DNA from: JAJPXC01 sp964510535 | GTDB lineage: Bacteria > Bacteroidota > Bacteroidia > Bacteroidales > Muribaculaceae | Assembly (NCBI GenBank): GCA_964510535.1 | Contig: CAZECG010000014.1 | Coordinates: 1-64,000, forward strand | Direction: 5' to 3' | DNA length: 64,000 nt | Shown: positions 31,746 to 41,578 of the stretch, piece by piece | Layout: every line of letters starts with the position of its first letter | How positions within the stretch are numbered: the first letter of the stretch is position 1 | Position numbers and translations under genes: made by a program | The notes under the pieces: generated by a model | Databases searched by the model: none | What the model saw: the letters and a program-made list of their open reading frames with translations, nothing else | Told to the model about the DNA's origin: nothing

Positions 31746-33596
31746 ATGGAAGAGAAAACCAACGTTAAATCGCTCGACAAGGTAGTCGTGAGATTTTCGG
31801 GTGACTCTGGCGACGGTATGCAGCTCGCCGGCAACATCTTCACGAATGTCTCTGCCGGCATGGGTAACCAGGTCTCAACTTTTCCCGACTATCCCGCTGA
31901 GATTCGCGCCCCGCAAGGCTCGCTGAGCGGCGTTTCGGGATTTCAGGTGAGTGTCGGAACGGGAGTCTATACCCCGGGTGACAAGTGTGACGTGCTGATT
32001 GCGATGAACCCTGCGGCGTTGAAACAAAACGTGAAGTTTTTGCGCCCCGGCGGGGTAATCATCACCGATATAGACTCGTTCAAAGAGAGCGACCTCAAGA
32101 AGGCCCTTTTCAAGACGCTCGACCCAATCAAGGAGCTTGGCATAACCGCCCAAGTGGTAGAGGTGCCTGTGACGAGCCTCACTAAAGCCGCTTTGGCCGA
32201 TTCGGGCCTCGACAACAAGTCGATGCTTAAATGCCGCAACATTTTCGCCCTCGGCTTGGTTTGCTGGCTGTTTGACCGCCCCATAGAAAGCGCTCTCCAC
32301 CATCTTAAAAACAAGTTTGCCAAGAAGCCGGCGATTTATGAGGCTAACGCGCGTGTCATAGCTGCCGGCTATGATTACGGCTCCAATATACACGCCTCAG
32401 TGTCGACCTACCGCATCGAGACTGATGAGATTGTCCCGGGCGACTACACCGATATCAATGGCAACACCGCCACAGCCTGGGGCCTGATTATGGCTTCGGA
32501 GAAATCGGGCCGTCCGCTTTTTTTGGGCTCTTATCCGATTACTCCCGCTACCGACATACTGCATGAACTGGCCAAGCGAAAGGACCTTGGAGTCCGTGCC
32601 TGCCAGATGGAGGATGAGATTGCCGGTGTGTGTTCGGCGGTAGGCGCGTCGTTTGCCGGCGATCTCGCCGTGACGTCGACTTCGGGCCCCGGTCTCGCCT
32701 TGAAGAGCGAAGGTATCGGTCTGGCGGTGATGGCTGAGCTGCCGCTTGTGGTCATTGATGTGCAACGCGGTGGTCCCTCCACGGGGTTGCCAACAAAGAC
32801 CGAGCAGACCGACTTGCTGCAAGCCCTATATGGCCGCAACGGTGAGTCGCCGTTGGCAGTGGTAGCTCCCTGTTCGCCTACCGACTGTTTCACTATGGCT
32901 TTCGAGGCTTGCCGCATCGCTATCGAACACATGACTCCGGTGATTTTGCTGAGCGACGCGTTCATAGGCAACGGTTCGTCGGCATGGCGCATCCCCGAGG
33001 CTGACGAATACCCTGAAATAAAGCCCAACTATCTCCCTGCTGAGAAATGCGACGGGTCATGGAAGCCATATGAGCGCGACCCCAAGACGCAGGTGCGCTA
33101 TTGGGCCATCCCCGGCACTCCCGGCGCGACCCACCGCATAGGCGGCCTTGAGAAAGACGCTACCACCGGCGCAATCTCGACTGACCCTATCAATCATGAG
33201 AAGATGGTCAAGATACGCCGCGAGAAAATCGCCCGCATCGCCGACGATATTCCCGCGCTCGAGGTGCAGTGTGACCCCGCGGCCGACACCCTGCTTGTAG
33301 GGTGGGGCGGCACCTACGGGCATCTCTACACGGCCGCCTGCGAACTCAATGCCGCCGGCCGTCCTGTGGCTTTCGCTCAGTTCCGCTATATCAACCCTCT
33401 CCCGGCCAATACCGGCGAAGTGTTGCGCCGCTACCGCCGCGTGATAGTGGCAGAGCTTAACTGCGGACAGTTTGCCGACTATCTGCAGGCCAAGTTCCCC
33501 GATGTCAAAATCGAGCGTGTCAACAAGATTCAAGGGCAACCATTCCTCGTCGGCGAGGTTGTGGGCGCTGTAACCAAAATCATGGAGGAAAACTGA
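31746..33596 (+). CDS. korA: 2-oxoglutarate:ferredoxin oxidoreductase, fused gamma-alpha subunit
   Basis: 616 aa. The N-terminal third is the gamma domain (VVVRFSGDSGDGMQLAGNIF, about 8-27). It is fused to the alpha subunit, which starts with GSYPITPATDILHELAK near residue 260, has QMEDEIAGVCSAVGASFAGD and continues to the C-terminal domain with GWGGTYGHLYTAACELN. This is the two-gene KorAB form that oxidises 2-oxoglutarate to succinyl-CoA with ferredoxin as acceptor, or runs reductively. The beta gene follows 1 nt after the stop. It is clearly distinct from the four-subunit enzyme at 8.5-11.2 kb. Confidence 0.93.
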   Translation: MEEKTNVKSLDKVVVRFSGDSGDGMQLAGNIFTNVSAGMGNQVSTFPDYPAEIRAPQGSLSGVSGFQVSVGTGVYTPGDKCDVLIAMNPAALKQNVKFLRPGGVIITDIDSFKESDLKKALFKTLDPIKELGITAQVVEVPVTSLTKAALADSGLDNKSMLKCRNIFALGLVCWLFDRPIESALHHLKNKFAKKPAIYEANARVIAAGYDYGSNIHASVSTYRIETDEIVPGDYTDINGNTATAWGLIMASEKSGRPLFLGSYPITPATDILHELAKRKDLGVRACQMEDEIAGVCSAVGASFAGDLAVTSTSGPGLALKSEGIGLAVMAELPLVVIDVQRGGPSTGLPTKTEQTDLLQALYGRNGESPLAVVAPCSPTDCFTMAFEACRIAIEHMTPVILLSDAFIGNGSSAWRIPEADEYPEIKPNYLPAEKCDGSWKPYERDPKTQVRYWAIPGTPGATHRIGGLEKDATTGAISTDPINHEKMVKIRREKIARIADDIPALEVQCDPAADTLLVGWGGTYGHLYTAACELNAAGRPVAFAQFRYINPLPANTGEVLRRYRRVIVAELNCGQFADYLQAKFPDVKIERVNKIQGQPFLVGEVVGAVTKIMEEN

Positions 33597-33597
33597 A

Positions 33598-34611
33598 ATG
33601 GAAGAAACCCTATATACCCCCGCCAATTTCAAAAATGACCAATCGGTGCGCTGGTGCGCCGGCTGCGGCGACCACGCTATCCTCAACACCCTGCACAAGG
33701 CGATGGCCACCGTCGGCGTAGCTCCCCACATGACAGCCGTTATCTCAGGTATCGGTTGCTCGTCGCGACTGCCTTACTATATGAATACCTACGGGTTTCA
33801 CACCATCCACGGCCGTGCCGCCGCTATCGCGACCGGGTTTAAGGTGGCGAATCCCGAGATGACCGTGTGGCAGATTTCGGGCGACGGCGATGGATTGGCT
33901 ATCGGTGGCAATCACTTTATCCATGCCGTGCGCCGCAATGTCGACATAAATATACTGTTGTTCAATAACAAAATCTACGGCCTGACAAAGGGGCAATATT
34001 CCCCTACATCGGAGCGCGGTTTCGTGTCGAAGTCGTCGCCCTATGGCACCACTGAGGACCCGTTTATTCCCGCTGAGTTGGTGTTTGGAGCGCGCGGCAA
34101 TTTCTTCGCCCGCTCGATTGATGTGGAACTCGCCACCTCTCAGGAGGTTATGGTGGCAGCCGCCCGCCATAAAGGGACATCGGTGGTCGAAATATTGCAA
34201 AACTGCATGATTTTCAACAATGGTGTTCACAACGACATTGTTGACCGCGCGTATCGCGCCGATCGCACAATCCACTTGCGCCACGGCGAGAAGATGCTTT
34301 TCGGCAAGGATGGCAACCGCGGCTTGGTTCAGGACGGTTTCCTGCTGAAAGCGGTCACCGTGGGTGAGGATGGTTACACCTTGGACGATGTCTTGGTTCA
34401 TGATGCCCACACTCCGAGCAATTTCCTGCATCAGCAGCTTGCCATGATGGATGGCCATGAGTTGCCTCTCGCCATCGGTGTAATCCGCGATGTGGCTTCA
34501 CCCGTCTATAACGAAGAGATAGACGCTCAGGTGGCCACCGTCAAGTCAAAGAAGGGCTTCGGCTGCTTGCGCGACATGATTTTGGCAGGCGACCACTGGC
34601 ACGTCGACTGA
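33598..34611 (+). CDS. korB: 2-oxoglutarate:ferredoxin oxidoreductase, beta subunit
   Basis: 337 aa. WCAGCGDHAILNTLHKA (about 20-36) holds cluster cysteines. GIGCSSRLPYYMNTYGFHTIHGRA lines the substrate site, and GDGDGLAIGGNHF with NNKIYGLTKGQYSPTS (about 93-130) binds thiamine diphosphate and magnesium. The lysine/threonine-rich LTKGQ segment is typical of KorB. Starts one base after the korA stop, so the two are translated together. Confidence 0.94.
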   Translation: MEETLYTPANFKNDQSVRWCAGCGDHAILNTLHKAMATVGVAPHMTAVISGIGCSSRLPYYMNTYGFHTIHGRAAAIATGFKVANPEMTVWQISGDGDGLAIGGNHFIHAVRRNVDINILLFNNKIYGLTKGQYSPTSERGFVSKSSPYGTTEDPFIPAELVFGARGNFFARSIDVELATSQEVMVAAARHKGTSVVEILQNCMIFNNGVHNDIVDRAYRADRTIHLRHGEKMLFGKDGNRGLVQDGFLLKAVTVGEDGYTLDDVLVHDAHTPSNFLHQQLAMMDGHELPLAIGVIRDVASPVYNEEIDAQVATVKSKKGFGCLRDMILAGDHWHVD

Positions 34612-34633
34612 TAGCCTGCCCCCCGACATAAAC

Positions 34634-34673
34634 CGACACCCCGCATCAGCTTATGGCCGATAGCGGGGTGTCG
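34634..34673 (+). terminator. Bidirectional terminator-like hairpin between korB and metY
   Basis: A perfect 11-bp stem CGACACCCCGC / GCGGGGTGTCG with an 18-nt loop, located between two converging genes. T-runs are short on both sides (CTTATCTT on the plus strand). Confidence 0.65.
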
Positions 34674-34744
34674 CTTATCTTACAGCCTATATGTGGCGGA
34701 GTTTACATGGCTGCAGCGGCTGCGATACAACTCCCTCCCCCTCG

Positions 34745-36031
34745 TCATATTTTGTCGAGAGCGTGGCTGAGGTCGTCGATTATGTCGTCGATATGCTCGG
34801 TGCCGATAGAAAGACGTATTGTCCCCTGCGATATGCCCTGTTCCGCCAACTCTCGCTCATTGAGCTGGGAGTGGGTGGTAGTGGCTGGGTGAATCACGAG
34901 TGATTTCACGTCGGCGACGTTTGCGAGCAGCGAGAAAATCTCAAGCGAGTCGATGAAACGGTGGGCCTCCTCTTTGCCCCCCTTGATTTCAAAGGTGAAG
35001 ATTGAACCTGCGCCGTTCTTGAAATATCGGTTGTAGAGCGCGTGGTCGGGGTGGTCGGGGAGCGACGGATGGTTGACTTTCGCCACCTTGGGGTGTTTCG
35101 ACAGGAATTGGACTACTTTTAGGGCGTTCTCCACATGCCGCTCCACTCTTAGCGACAGCGTTTCGAGGCCTTGCAGCAGCAAAAATGCGCTGATAGGGCT
35201 TATCGCGCCTCCCATGTCGCGAAGCAGGATAGCGCGCGCCCTCACGGCGAACGCCGCTTTGCCGCCGACCTCGGTGAAAACCAGTCCGTGGTAGGCTGCG
35301 TCGGGTTCGGATAGTTGCGGGAATTTTCCTGCCGCTTTCCAATCGAAATTGCCTGAGTCGACGATTACACCGCCAAGGGTGGTCCCATGGCCACCGATGA
35401 ATTTTGTGGCTGAGTGCACCACGATGTCGGCTCCGTGCTCGATTGGGCGTATGAGGTAGGGGGTGCCGAATGTGTTGTCAATCATCAGCGGGATATTGTG
35501 GCTGTGGGCGATTTCCGCCACTTTCTCAATGTCGATGAGGTTGCAGTTGGGGTTCCCGAACGTCTCGATAAAGACAGCTTTTGTCTCGGGACGGATGGCG
35601 CGCTCGAAATTGTCGGTGTCAGATGGGTCGACAAACGTGGTCGACACGCCGTAGTCGCGTAGCGTGTGCTCCAGCAGGTTGTATGTTCCGCCATAGATGG
35701 TGTTGGCTGCGACGATGTGGTCGCCCGCCTTGGCGAGATTCATAAACGCATAGGTGATGGCTGCGGCGCCCGATGCGGTCGCGAGTGCAGCCACGCCGCC
35801 TTCGAGAGCCGCCACGCGCTGTTCAAAGACATCTTGGGTCGAGTTGGTCAGTCGGCCATATATATTGCCCGGCGCTTCGAGGCTGAAGCGCGCCTCGGCG
35901 TTAGCCGAGTTTGGGAAGACGTAGGATGTCGTCTGGTAGATTGGCACCGCTCTTGCGTCGGTGGCAGGGTCGGGGTTTTCCTGCCCGACGTGGAGCTGCA
36001 TGGTCTCGAAACGGTAGTTCTTCTTTTTCAT
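34745..36031 (-). CDS. metY: O-acetylhomoserine sulfhydrylase (Cys/Met metabolism PLP enzyme)
   Basis: 428 aa from ATG 36031; the longer frame adds 21 residues that lie across the promoter. Family features: the N-terminal FETMQLHVGQENPDPAT that is characteristic of sulfhydrylases, TTSYVFPNS, YGRLTNST (PLP phosphate contact), the HSATKFIGGHGTTLGGV block with the PLP lysine near residue 207, and SLGxxxSLVIHPATTTHSQL-like VKSLVIHPATTTHSQ near the end. It makes homocysteine from O-acetylhomoserine and sulfide. The promoter is shared in design with cysK. Confidence 0.93.
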   Translation of the reverse strand: MKKKNYRFETMQLHVGQENPDPATDARAVPIYQTTSYVFPNSANAEARFSLEAPGNIYGRLTNSTQDVFEQRVAALEGGVAALATASGAAAITYAFMNLAKAGDHIVAANTIYGGTYNLLEHTLRDYGVSTTFVDPSDTDNFERAIRPETKAVFIETFGNPNCNLIDIEKVAEIAHSHNIPLMIDNTFGTPYLIRPIEHGADIVVHSATKFIGGHGTTLGGVIVDSGNFDWKAAGKFPQLSEPDAAYHGLVFTEVGGKAAFAVRARAILLRDMGGAISPISAFLLLQGLETLSLRVERHVENALKVVQFLSKHPKVAKVNHPSLPDHPDHALYNRYFKNGAGSIFTFEIKGGKEEAHRFIDSLEIFSLLANVADVKSLVIHPATTTHSQLNERELAEQGISQGTIRLSIGTEHIDDIIDDLSHALDKI

Positions 36032-36054
36032 AATCGTTATCGTTTTGTTTCGTG

Positions 36055-36105
36055 CAAAGTTAGTCAACCTTTTTGTCCCCCGCAATACCATCAATGGGGG
36101 ATATT
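36055..36105 (-). promoter_or_regulatory. metY promoter with cysK-like upstream element
   Basis: On the minus strand: AATATC...GGTATT half-sites (36084-36105), TATTGC as -33 element, 20-nt spacer, TAACTTTG (36055-36062). The GCAATACC to CAAAG spacing on the plus strand is 27 nt, identical to cysK. The flanking CCCCC / GGGGG can form a hairpin around the half-site. Confidence 0.65.
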
Positions 36106-36702
36106 AGCTGTCTCAGCGCGGTTTTTTTCATCCGTCGCCGGGTTCTTGCCGGCGACGATACCCGCCGGGATAAGACGAAGTTAGGGGAAATGGAGAGCGT
36201 ATAGGCGCAGGAAAATTCATTGCCCGATATGTTGAAAAATATTTAATAAATATCAAAACAATCGCCGTTATGTTAATTAACTGTAGTTAAAATGGTGGGT
36301 GGGCGACACTTTTTTTTGTGCTAAAATAAAATAATAAATAAAATTTTGGTTTAATTTGTGGTCGGAAACTCGGTAAGACTGAGTCAGACCGTGTTGACCA
36401 GAAGCATGATTAAGAAAAAAGGATAGGAAGTAGAACTGATGTTGCGCTTGAATCTAAAACCGTTAGCACCGATTGTCGCACGCAGCCTGTGAGTTTGGCC
36501 TGCCGGGCGGTCTTGCCTCGTCTGATACCTCATCAATCCCTTTTTGAAATAAATGGCTTCACCTCGTAGCGGTCTGCTGAGCCGGCATCGCGCTGTCCGG
36601 GTCTCAGGCACGTCACGAAGCTGATTGCCAAGAGACGTAGAGAAAAATAGAGATAAATATAAATAATGTAAAACCCAAGTAAAACTTAAAAACAATTCTT
36701 GC
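36106..36702 (+). promoter_or_regulatory. Long leader and promoter region of the Sus-type operon
   Basis: About 600 bp without a gene. The left part is very A/T rich, with a GTTAATTAAC palindrome at 36272-36281. A possible -7 box TTAATTTG lies at 36351-36358, with T-rich sequence and TTTTG upstream. If used, the SusC leader would be over 330 nt. The 36440-36640 part is GC richer, and I can assign it no known riboswitch or gene. Confidence 0.4.
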
Positions 36703-39700
36703 ATGAAGAACATTTGTTATCAAATGAATCGGAAGGTTTGGCTTGCGCTTTTAATGACGCTGTGCCTTTCTTTCCCTGCTTTAGCGCAGAAGATTACAGT
36801 CTCCGGTACTGTAACCGACAATCAGGGTGAACCCCTGATTGGAGCGAGTGTGCTCGCGCAGGGCTCCTCTAACGGTGTCGCCACCGACATCGAAGGTAAC
36901 TACCGCATTGAAGTCTCAGCCGATGGGGCTCTCGTGTTCTCTTATGTCGGATTCGACACTCAGACGGTAGCTGTCAACAACCGCACAACTATCGACGTTA
37001 AGCTCAATGAGAGCAGCGTAGTCCTCAATGAGGTCGTAGCCATCGGTTACGGTGTGGTGAAGAAATCAGATGCCACAGGCTCAATCGCAGTTGTCAAACC
37101 CGATGATGTGGAAGCCGGGTTGGCTACTTCGGTTCAGGATATGCTTGTCGGCCAGACCCCCGGTGTTGTCGTGACGACGTCAGGCGGTCCCGAAGGCTCG
37201 GCTAACATACGCATCCGCGGCGGTTCGTCATTGAACGCCTCTAACGACCCTCTTATCGTGATTGACGGAGTGCCCATGGACAATGGTGGCGTGCAAGGTA
37301 TGAGCAACCCCTTGTCGATGGTCAACCCTGATAACGTAGAGTCGATGACTATCCTTAAAGACGCATCGGCTACCGCCATTTACGGTTCGCGCGCGTCGAA
37401 CGGTGTCATCATTATCACCACCAAGAAAGGCACAGCCGGCCGCCCCAAAGTGAGCTTCGCGGCAAATATGCACATCAACACCGCTGCCAAAAAGTGGGAT
37501 GTGCTCAGCGGCAATGAGTATGCCGATTTGGTCAAGAACTATTTCGGTCCTGACAGCAAGGAAGCTGCCCGCCTGGGCCTGAACGGCGTAATCTACAATA
37601 CCGACTGGCAGGATGAAGTGCTCCGCACTACCGTTTCACATGACTACAGCCTGAGCGTGTCAGGCACAGCGGGAATCCTCCCTTATCGTGTCGACGTGTC
37701 ATATACCAACTCCAACGGTATCCTCAAAGGCACCTCGATGGACCGCGTGACCGGCGGATTCAGCTTGTCACCCAAATTTTTCGACAACCACTTGAGCGTT
37801 AACGCCAACGTCAGAGGTATCTATGTGAAAAACCAGTTTACCAGCACCGACGCAATCGGCTCAGCTCTCGGATTCGACCCCACCAAGCCGGTCTACTCCA
37901 ACATACCCATTTCCGGCGGTAACAGCGGCATGAACTACCTCTATAACGGTTACTTCACTTGGTACAACATAGACAAGGATAACAAGGTCAGTGTTGAGCA
38001 AAACCAAAGCAAGAACCCTATGGCGATTGTCAACGACCGCGACAACTACGCTAAGGTTTACCGCTCAAACGGCAACCTGCAGTTGGATTACTCTTTCCAC
38101 TTCCTCCCCGAACTCCACGCTAACCTTAACTTGGGTTACGACGTTAGCCGCACAGACGAGCACAACTCAGTGTGCGCCAACTCTCCGCTCGCTTATTGGG
38201 AGCACGACAAGAACGGCGCGGGCTTCTCTGACCGCTACTATCAGTTCAAGAGCAACACTATGTTGAGCTTCTATCTCAACTACCGCAAGGAGTTGGAGTC
38301 AATCATGTCAAACGTTGATGTGACCGCTGGTTATGACTGGCAGCGTACCTACGCAAGCGGACACAACTACGGTCAGAACAAGGACAGCGGCAACGGCGGC
38401 CGTCCCACTTCTCCCGGCTTTGAGCAGCCTGTGTTCTCAGGGACAGGCAACGCCCTCCTCTTTGAGAGCGGCGACGCCTACTCTATGGACATCAACCCCG
38501 GCTCACTCGACAAAATCGGCATCAACTATGCCAACGACCCCGTTGACGCAAGTGGTAATTACCACTACCGCAACCACCTTCAGTTGCTGTCGTTCTATGG
38601 ACGTTTGAACTACACTTTCAAAGACCGTTATCTGTTCACATTCACAATGCGCGGCGACGCCACCTCACGCTTCTCAAAAGATAACCGCTGGGGCGCATTC
38701 CCCGCAGTTGCCCTCGGCTGGCGCATCATCGACGAGAGCTTCATGGAAGGCACCCGCGGCTGGATGAACGACCTCAAGCTGCGTCTCGGTTGGGGTATGA
38801 CCGGTCAGCAGGAAATCGGCTCGACCTGCAACTATCTCCCCTTGTATGAAATCGCAGGCCCCGGTTCGTACTATCCCGTGGTTGATACCGACGGCAACAT
38901 AGTGTATATGCCCGGTTACTTCCTCCAGGGCTACAATCCCGACCTGAAGTGGGAGACCACCACGACATGGAACGCCGGTCTTGACTTCGCATTCCTTAAC
39001 AACCGTATCACCGCATCGTTTGACTGGTATCTGCGCAAGACCAAAGACTTGCTCTCTTATGTGACCATCCCCGCTGGTTCATCGACAGTGAATATGCTTA
39101 ACCGCAACATCGGCGACCTTGAAAACTACGGTGTCGAGTTCAACATCACCGCCCGTCCCGTGGTCACTAAAGATTTCAACTGGACCGTAAGCTATAACGT
39201 AGGTTACAACCACAACGAAATCACCAAGCTCAACGACGCGTCGACCATCATCACCACCGGCGGCATCTCCGGCGGTACGGGTAACACCGTACAGGCACAC
39301 GCCGTTGGCCATGCCGCAAGCTCATTCTATATGCTGCAGCAGGTTTATGACAACAACGGCAAGCCCATCGAGGGTATGTTTGTCGACCAGAACAACGACG
39401 GTATCATCAACTCTGACGACAAGGTGATTTGCCATTCTCCGGATCCCAAGGTGACGATGACAATGAGCAACAACTTCCGTTACAAGAACTGGGATCTCGG
39501 CATCTCGCTCCGCGCTTCAATCGGTAACTACGTCTACAACAACGTACTCGCCTCAAACAGTGCGGTCGACGGTATCGCCACCTATGGTCTGAGCAACCTT
39601 GTGAAAGCCGACTACTATTTCACAAACAAGAAGGCTGTCAACGACTACTATATGAGCGATTACTTCCTCGAGAACGCATCGTTCCTGCGCTGCGATAACA

Positions 39701-39888
39701 TCACGCTCGGCTACACCTGGAACAAACTCATCGACGGCAAGCTGAACCTGCGTCTGTTCGGAGCGGTGCAGAACCCCTTCGTAATCACCGAGTATAGCGG
39801 TATCGACCCCGAAGTGTTCGGCGGTATCGACAACAATGTCTACCCCCGCTCGACCACTTACTCGCTCGGTCTCGTGGCTACATTCTAA
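36703..39888 (+). CDS. SusC/RagA-type TonB-linked outer-membrane protein
   Basis: 1061 aa. Signal peptide ending ALA-Q (about residue 28), a carboxypeptidase-like domain (VSGTVTDNQGEPLIGASVLAQ, about 32-115), then the plug with VVAIGYGVVKKSDATGSI and the SusC signature RIRGGSSLNASNDPLIVIDG (about 168-187), then the 22-strand barrel ending in TTYSLGLVATF. It imports oligosaccharides bound by the SusD partner, using TonB energy. It begins with MKNICYQMNRK; a start at the second methionine is also possible. It leads a four-gene operon with SusD-, SusE- and SusF-like genes. Confidence 0.94.
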   Translation: MKNICYQMNRKVWLALLMTLCLSFPALAQKITVSGTVTDNQGEPLIGASVLAQGSSNGVATDIEGNYRIEVSADGALVFSYVGFDTQTVAVNNRTTIDVKLNESSVVLNEVVAIGYGVVKKSDATGSIAVVKPDDVEAGLATSVQDMLVGQTPGVVVTTSGGPEGSANIRIRGGSSLNASNDPLIVIDGVPMDNGGVQGMSNPLSMVNPDNVESMTILKDASATAIYGSRASNGVIIITTKKGTAGRPKVSFAANMHINTAAKKWDVLSGNEYADLVKNYFGPDSKEAARLGLNGVIYNTDWQDEVLRTTVSHDYSLSVSGTAGILPYRVDVSYTNSNGILKGTSMDRVTGGFSLSPKFFDNHLSVNANVRGIYVKNQFTSTDAIGSALGFDPTKPVYSNIPISGGNSGMNYLYNGYFTWYNIDKDNKVSVEQNQSKNPMAIVNDRDNYAKVYRSNGNLQLDYSFHFLPELHANLNLGYDVSRTDEHNSVCANSPLAYWEHDKNGAGFSDRYYQFKSNTMLSFYLNYRKELESIMSNVDVTAGYDWQRTYASGHNYGQNKDSGNGGRPTSPGFEQPVFSGTGNALLFESGDAYSMDINPGSLDKIGINYANDPVDASGNYHYRNHLQLLSFYGRLNYTFKDRYLFTFTMRGDATSRFSKDNRWGAFPAVALGWRIIDESFMEGTRGWMNDLKLRLGWGMTGQQEIGSTCNYLPLYEIAGPGSYYPVVDTDGNIVYMPGYFLQGYNPDLKWETTTTWNAGLDFAFLNNRITASFDWYLRKTKDLLSYVTIPAGSSTVNMLNRNIGDLENYGVEFNITARPVVTKDFNWTVSYNVGYNHNEITKLNDASTIITTGGISGGTGNTVQAHAVGHAASSFYMLQQVYDNNGKPIEGMFVDQNNDGIINSDDKVICHSPDPKVTMTMSNNFRYKNWDLGISLRASIGNYVYNNVLASNSAVDGIATYGLSNLVKADYYFTNKKAVNDYYMSDYFLENASFLRCDNITLGYTWNKLIDGKLNLRLFGAVQNPFVITEYSGIDPEVFGGIDNNVYPRSTTYSLGLVATF

Positions 39889-39932
39889 TGACGAAAAGAA
39901 AGATTATAAACACTCAATCTTAGAAAACCAGA

Positions 39933-41549
39933 ATGAAATCAAAAATCAATAGAATATTAGCGGGTCTATGCGGTGCGGCGATGGTAATGACCACCTCTTG
40001 CGTGGGCGATCTCGACCTTGACCCGAACGACCCCCATTATATCAACGGTGCGAATCTCACCGTCGATGACTTCCAGGGGGTATTGAACAAATGTTACGGA
40101 GGAATGGCCTACTCGGGTCAAGGCGGTCCTAACGGCAACTGCGACATCTCGGGCCTTGACGGCGGTACGAGCCAGTACACCCGCGCCCTGTTCATGATGA
40201 ACGAGTTCACCACTGACGAGGCAATCTGGATTCACCCCGACCTCGGAGTTATCGACCTTGTTACAAACACCTGGGGCAAGGATAATGCCAACATCTTCGG
40301 TACATATTCTCGTCTGTACTCGCACATCGCGGTCTGCAACGACTTCATCCGCATGGCTAAGGATAACACCGATGCCGCTGTCAGAAAGATGGTGCTCGAA
40401 GCGCGCGCCCTGCGTGCCATGAGCTACTACTGGGTTATCGACATCTTCGGGATGGGTTCATATGCCCTCGACACCGATCCGATGTTCTCAAGCCCCGAGC
40501 AGAAGGATCGTGCGTTCCTCTACAACTGGCTTGACGGTGAGTTGACCGACATTGAGACACAGTTTGAAGAGGAATTCCCCGGCGAACCTGTCAATTATGG
40601 CCGCGTAGGTCTTGACGGAGTGCAGGCTCTCCACGCTCGTCTATGTCTCAACGCACGGGTCTACACCGACGGAGCTGTTGACGGCTATGCCAAGTGTGCC
40701 GAGCTTTGCTCCAAAGTCATCGCCCGTCATGAGGGTAACGGCGGTTTCCAAAACTCGGGTCTCGCTAACGACTACCTCTATCTGTTCTGCGCCGACAATC
40801 ATGAATATATGCCCGGCGGTGGCAACACAGCCGAGAACGAGATTCTGTGGGGCATACCTTATGACGCGGCATACACGCAGGCTTACGGAGGTACCCAGTT
40901 CCTCATTGCCGCTGCTACGGCCAATAACTCTGACGGCTGGTATATGTCGTCGTCGGATTACGGTATCAACAACCCCTGGAAATGTATGCACGCCTCAAAG
41001 CAATTCTCAGAGAAATTCAGCTCTGACGATATCCGTTGGTCGAAGTGGTGCAAGGAATCTGACGGTTTCTCCATCTCCAACGACAAAATGGGTGACTTTG
41101 ACAAGGGTTATGCCGTCATCAAGTTCACTAACGTGCACAAAGACTGGACACCTCGCGCCGAGACATGGGTCGACACCGATCTTCCTCTGATTCGTCTCGC
41201 CGACGTTTACTTGATGTATGCCGAATGTAACATCATGGGCGGTGCCGGTAACAGTGCTGATGCGTTGAAATACGCCAACTATGTGCGCGGCCGCGCCGGT
41301 GTTTCTCTGTGGAGCGACATCAACATGACCTCAGACAACATCCTCAACGAGCGTTGCCGCGAGCTCTACTGGGAGCTTACCCGCCGCTCAGACCTCGTGC
41401 GCTTCAATAAGTTTACAAGCAACTACAACTGGATGTGGAAAGGCAATGTGCGCGATGGTCAGTCGTTTGCATCATATATGAACGTGATGCCTATCCCGAC
41501 CAACATCATTGCAGCGCAACCATCATTCAATCAGAACACCGGTTATTGA
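39933..41549 (+). CDS. SusD/RagB-family glycan-binding lipoprotein
   Basis: 538 aa with a lipoprotein signal (MTTSC, cysteine 23). The SusD layout is complete: the TPR-like N-terminal part with ARALRAMSYYWVIDIFG near 155-171, the central variable binding region, and the C-terminal DTDLPLIRLADVYLMYAECN, YVRGRAGV and LNERCRELYWELTRRSDLVRF motifs. It forms the lid over SusC and presents oligosaccharides to it. It lies 44 nt after susC. Confidence 0.94.
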   Translation: MKSKINRILAGLCGAAMVMTTSCVGDLDLDPNDPHYINGANLTVDDFQGVLNKCYGGMAYSGQGGPNGNCDISGLDGGTSQYTRALFMMNEFTTDEAIWIHPDLGVIDLVTNTWGKDNANIFGTYSRLYSHIAVCNDFIRMAKDNTDAAVRKMVLEARALRAMSYYWVIDIFGMGSYALDTDPMFSSPEQKDRAFLYNWLDGELTDIETQFEEEFPGEPVNYGRVGLDGVQALHARLCLNARVYTDGAVDGYAKCAELCSKVIARHEGNGGFQNSGLANDYLYLFCADNHEYMPGGGNTAENEILWGIPYDAAYTQAYGGTQFLIAAATANNSDGWYMSSSDYGINNPWKCMHASKQFSEKFSSDDIRWSKWCKESDGFSISNDKMGDFDKGYAVIKFTNVHKDWTPRAETWVDTDLPLIRLADVYLMYAECNIMGGAGNSADALKYANYVRGRAGVSLWSDINMTSDNILNERCRELYWELTRRSDLVRFNKFTSNYNWMWKGNVRDGQSFASYMNVMPIPTNIIAAQPSFNQNTGY

Positions 41550-41578
41550 TAATAGCCTAAACCTCAATAAATATAACA

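Noticed and set aside
33057..34458. Antisense frames of 224 and 237 aa over korA/korB
   Set aside because: Shadows of strongly conserved enzyme genes, with no motifs of their own.
36384..36713. Minus-strand 109-aa frame in the SusC leader
   Set aside because: Low-quality composition, no start context and no known domain. It covers the operon's promoter region.
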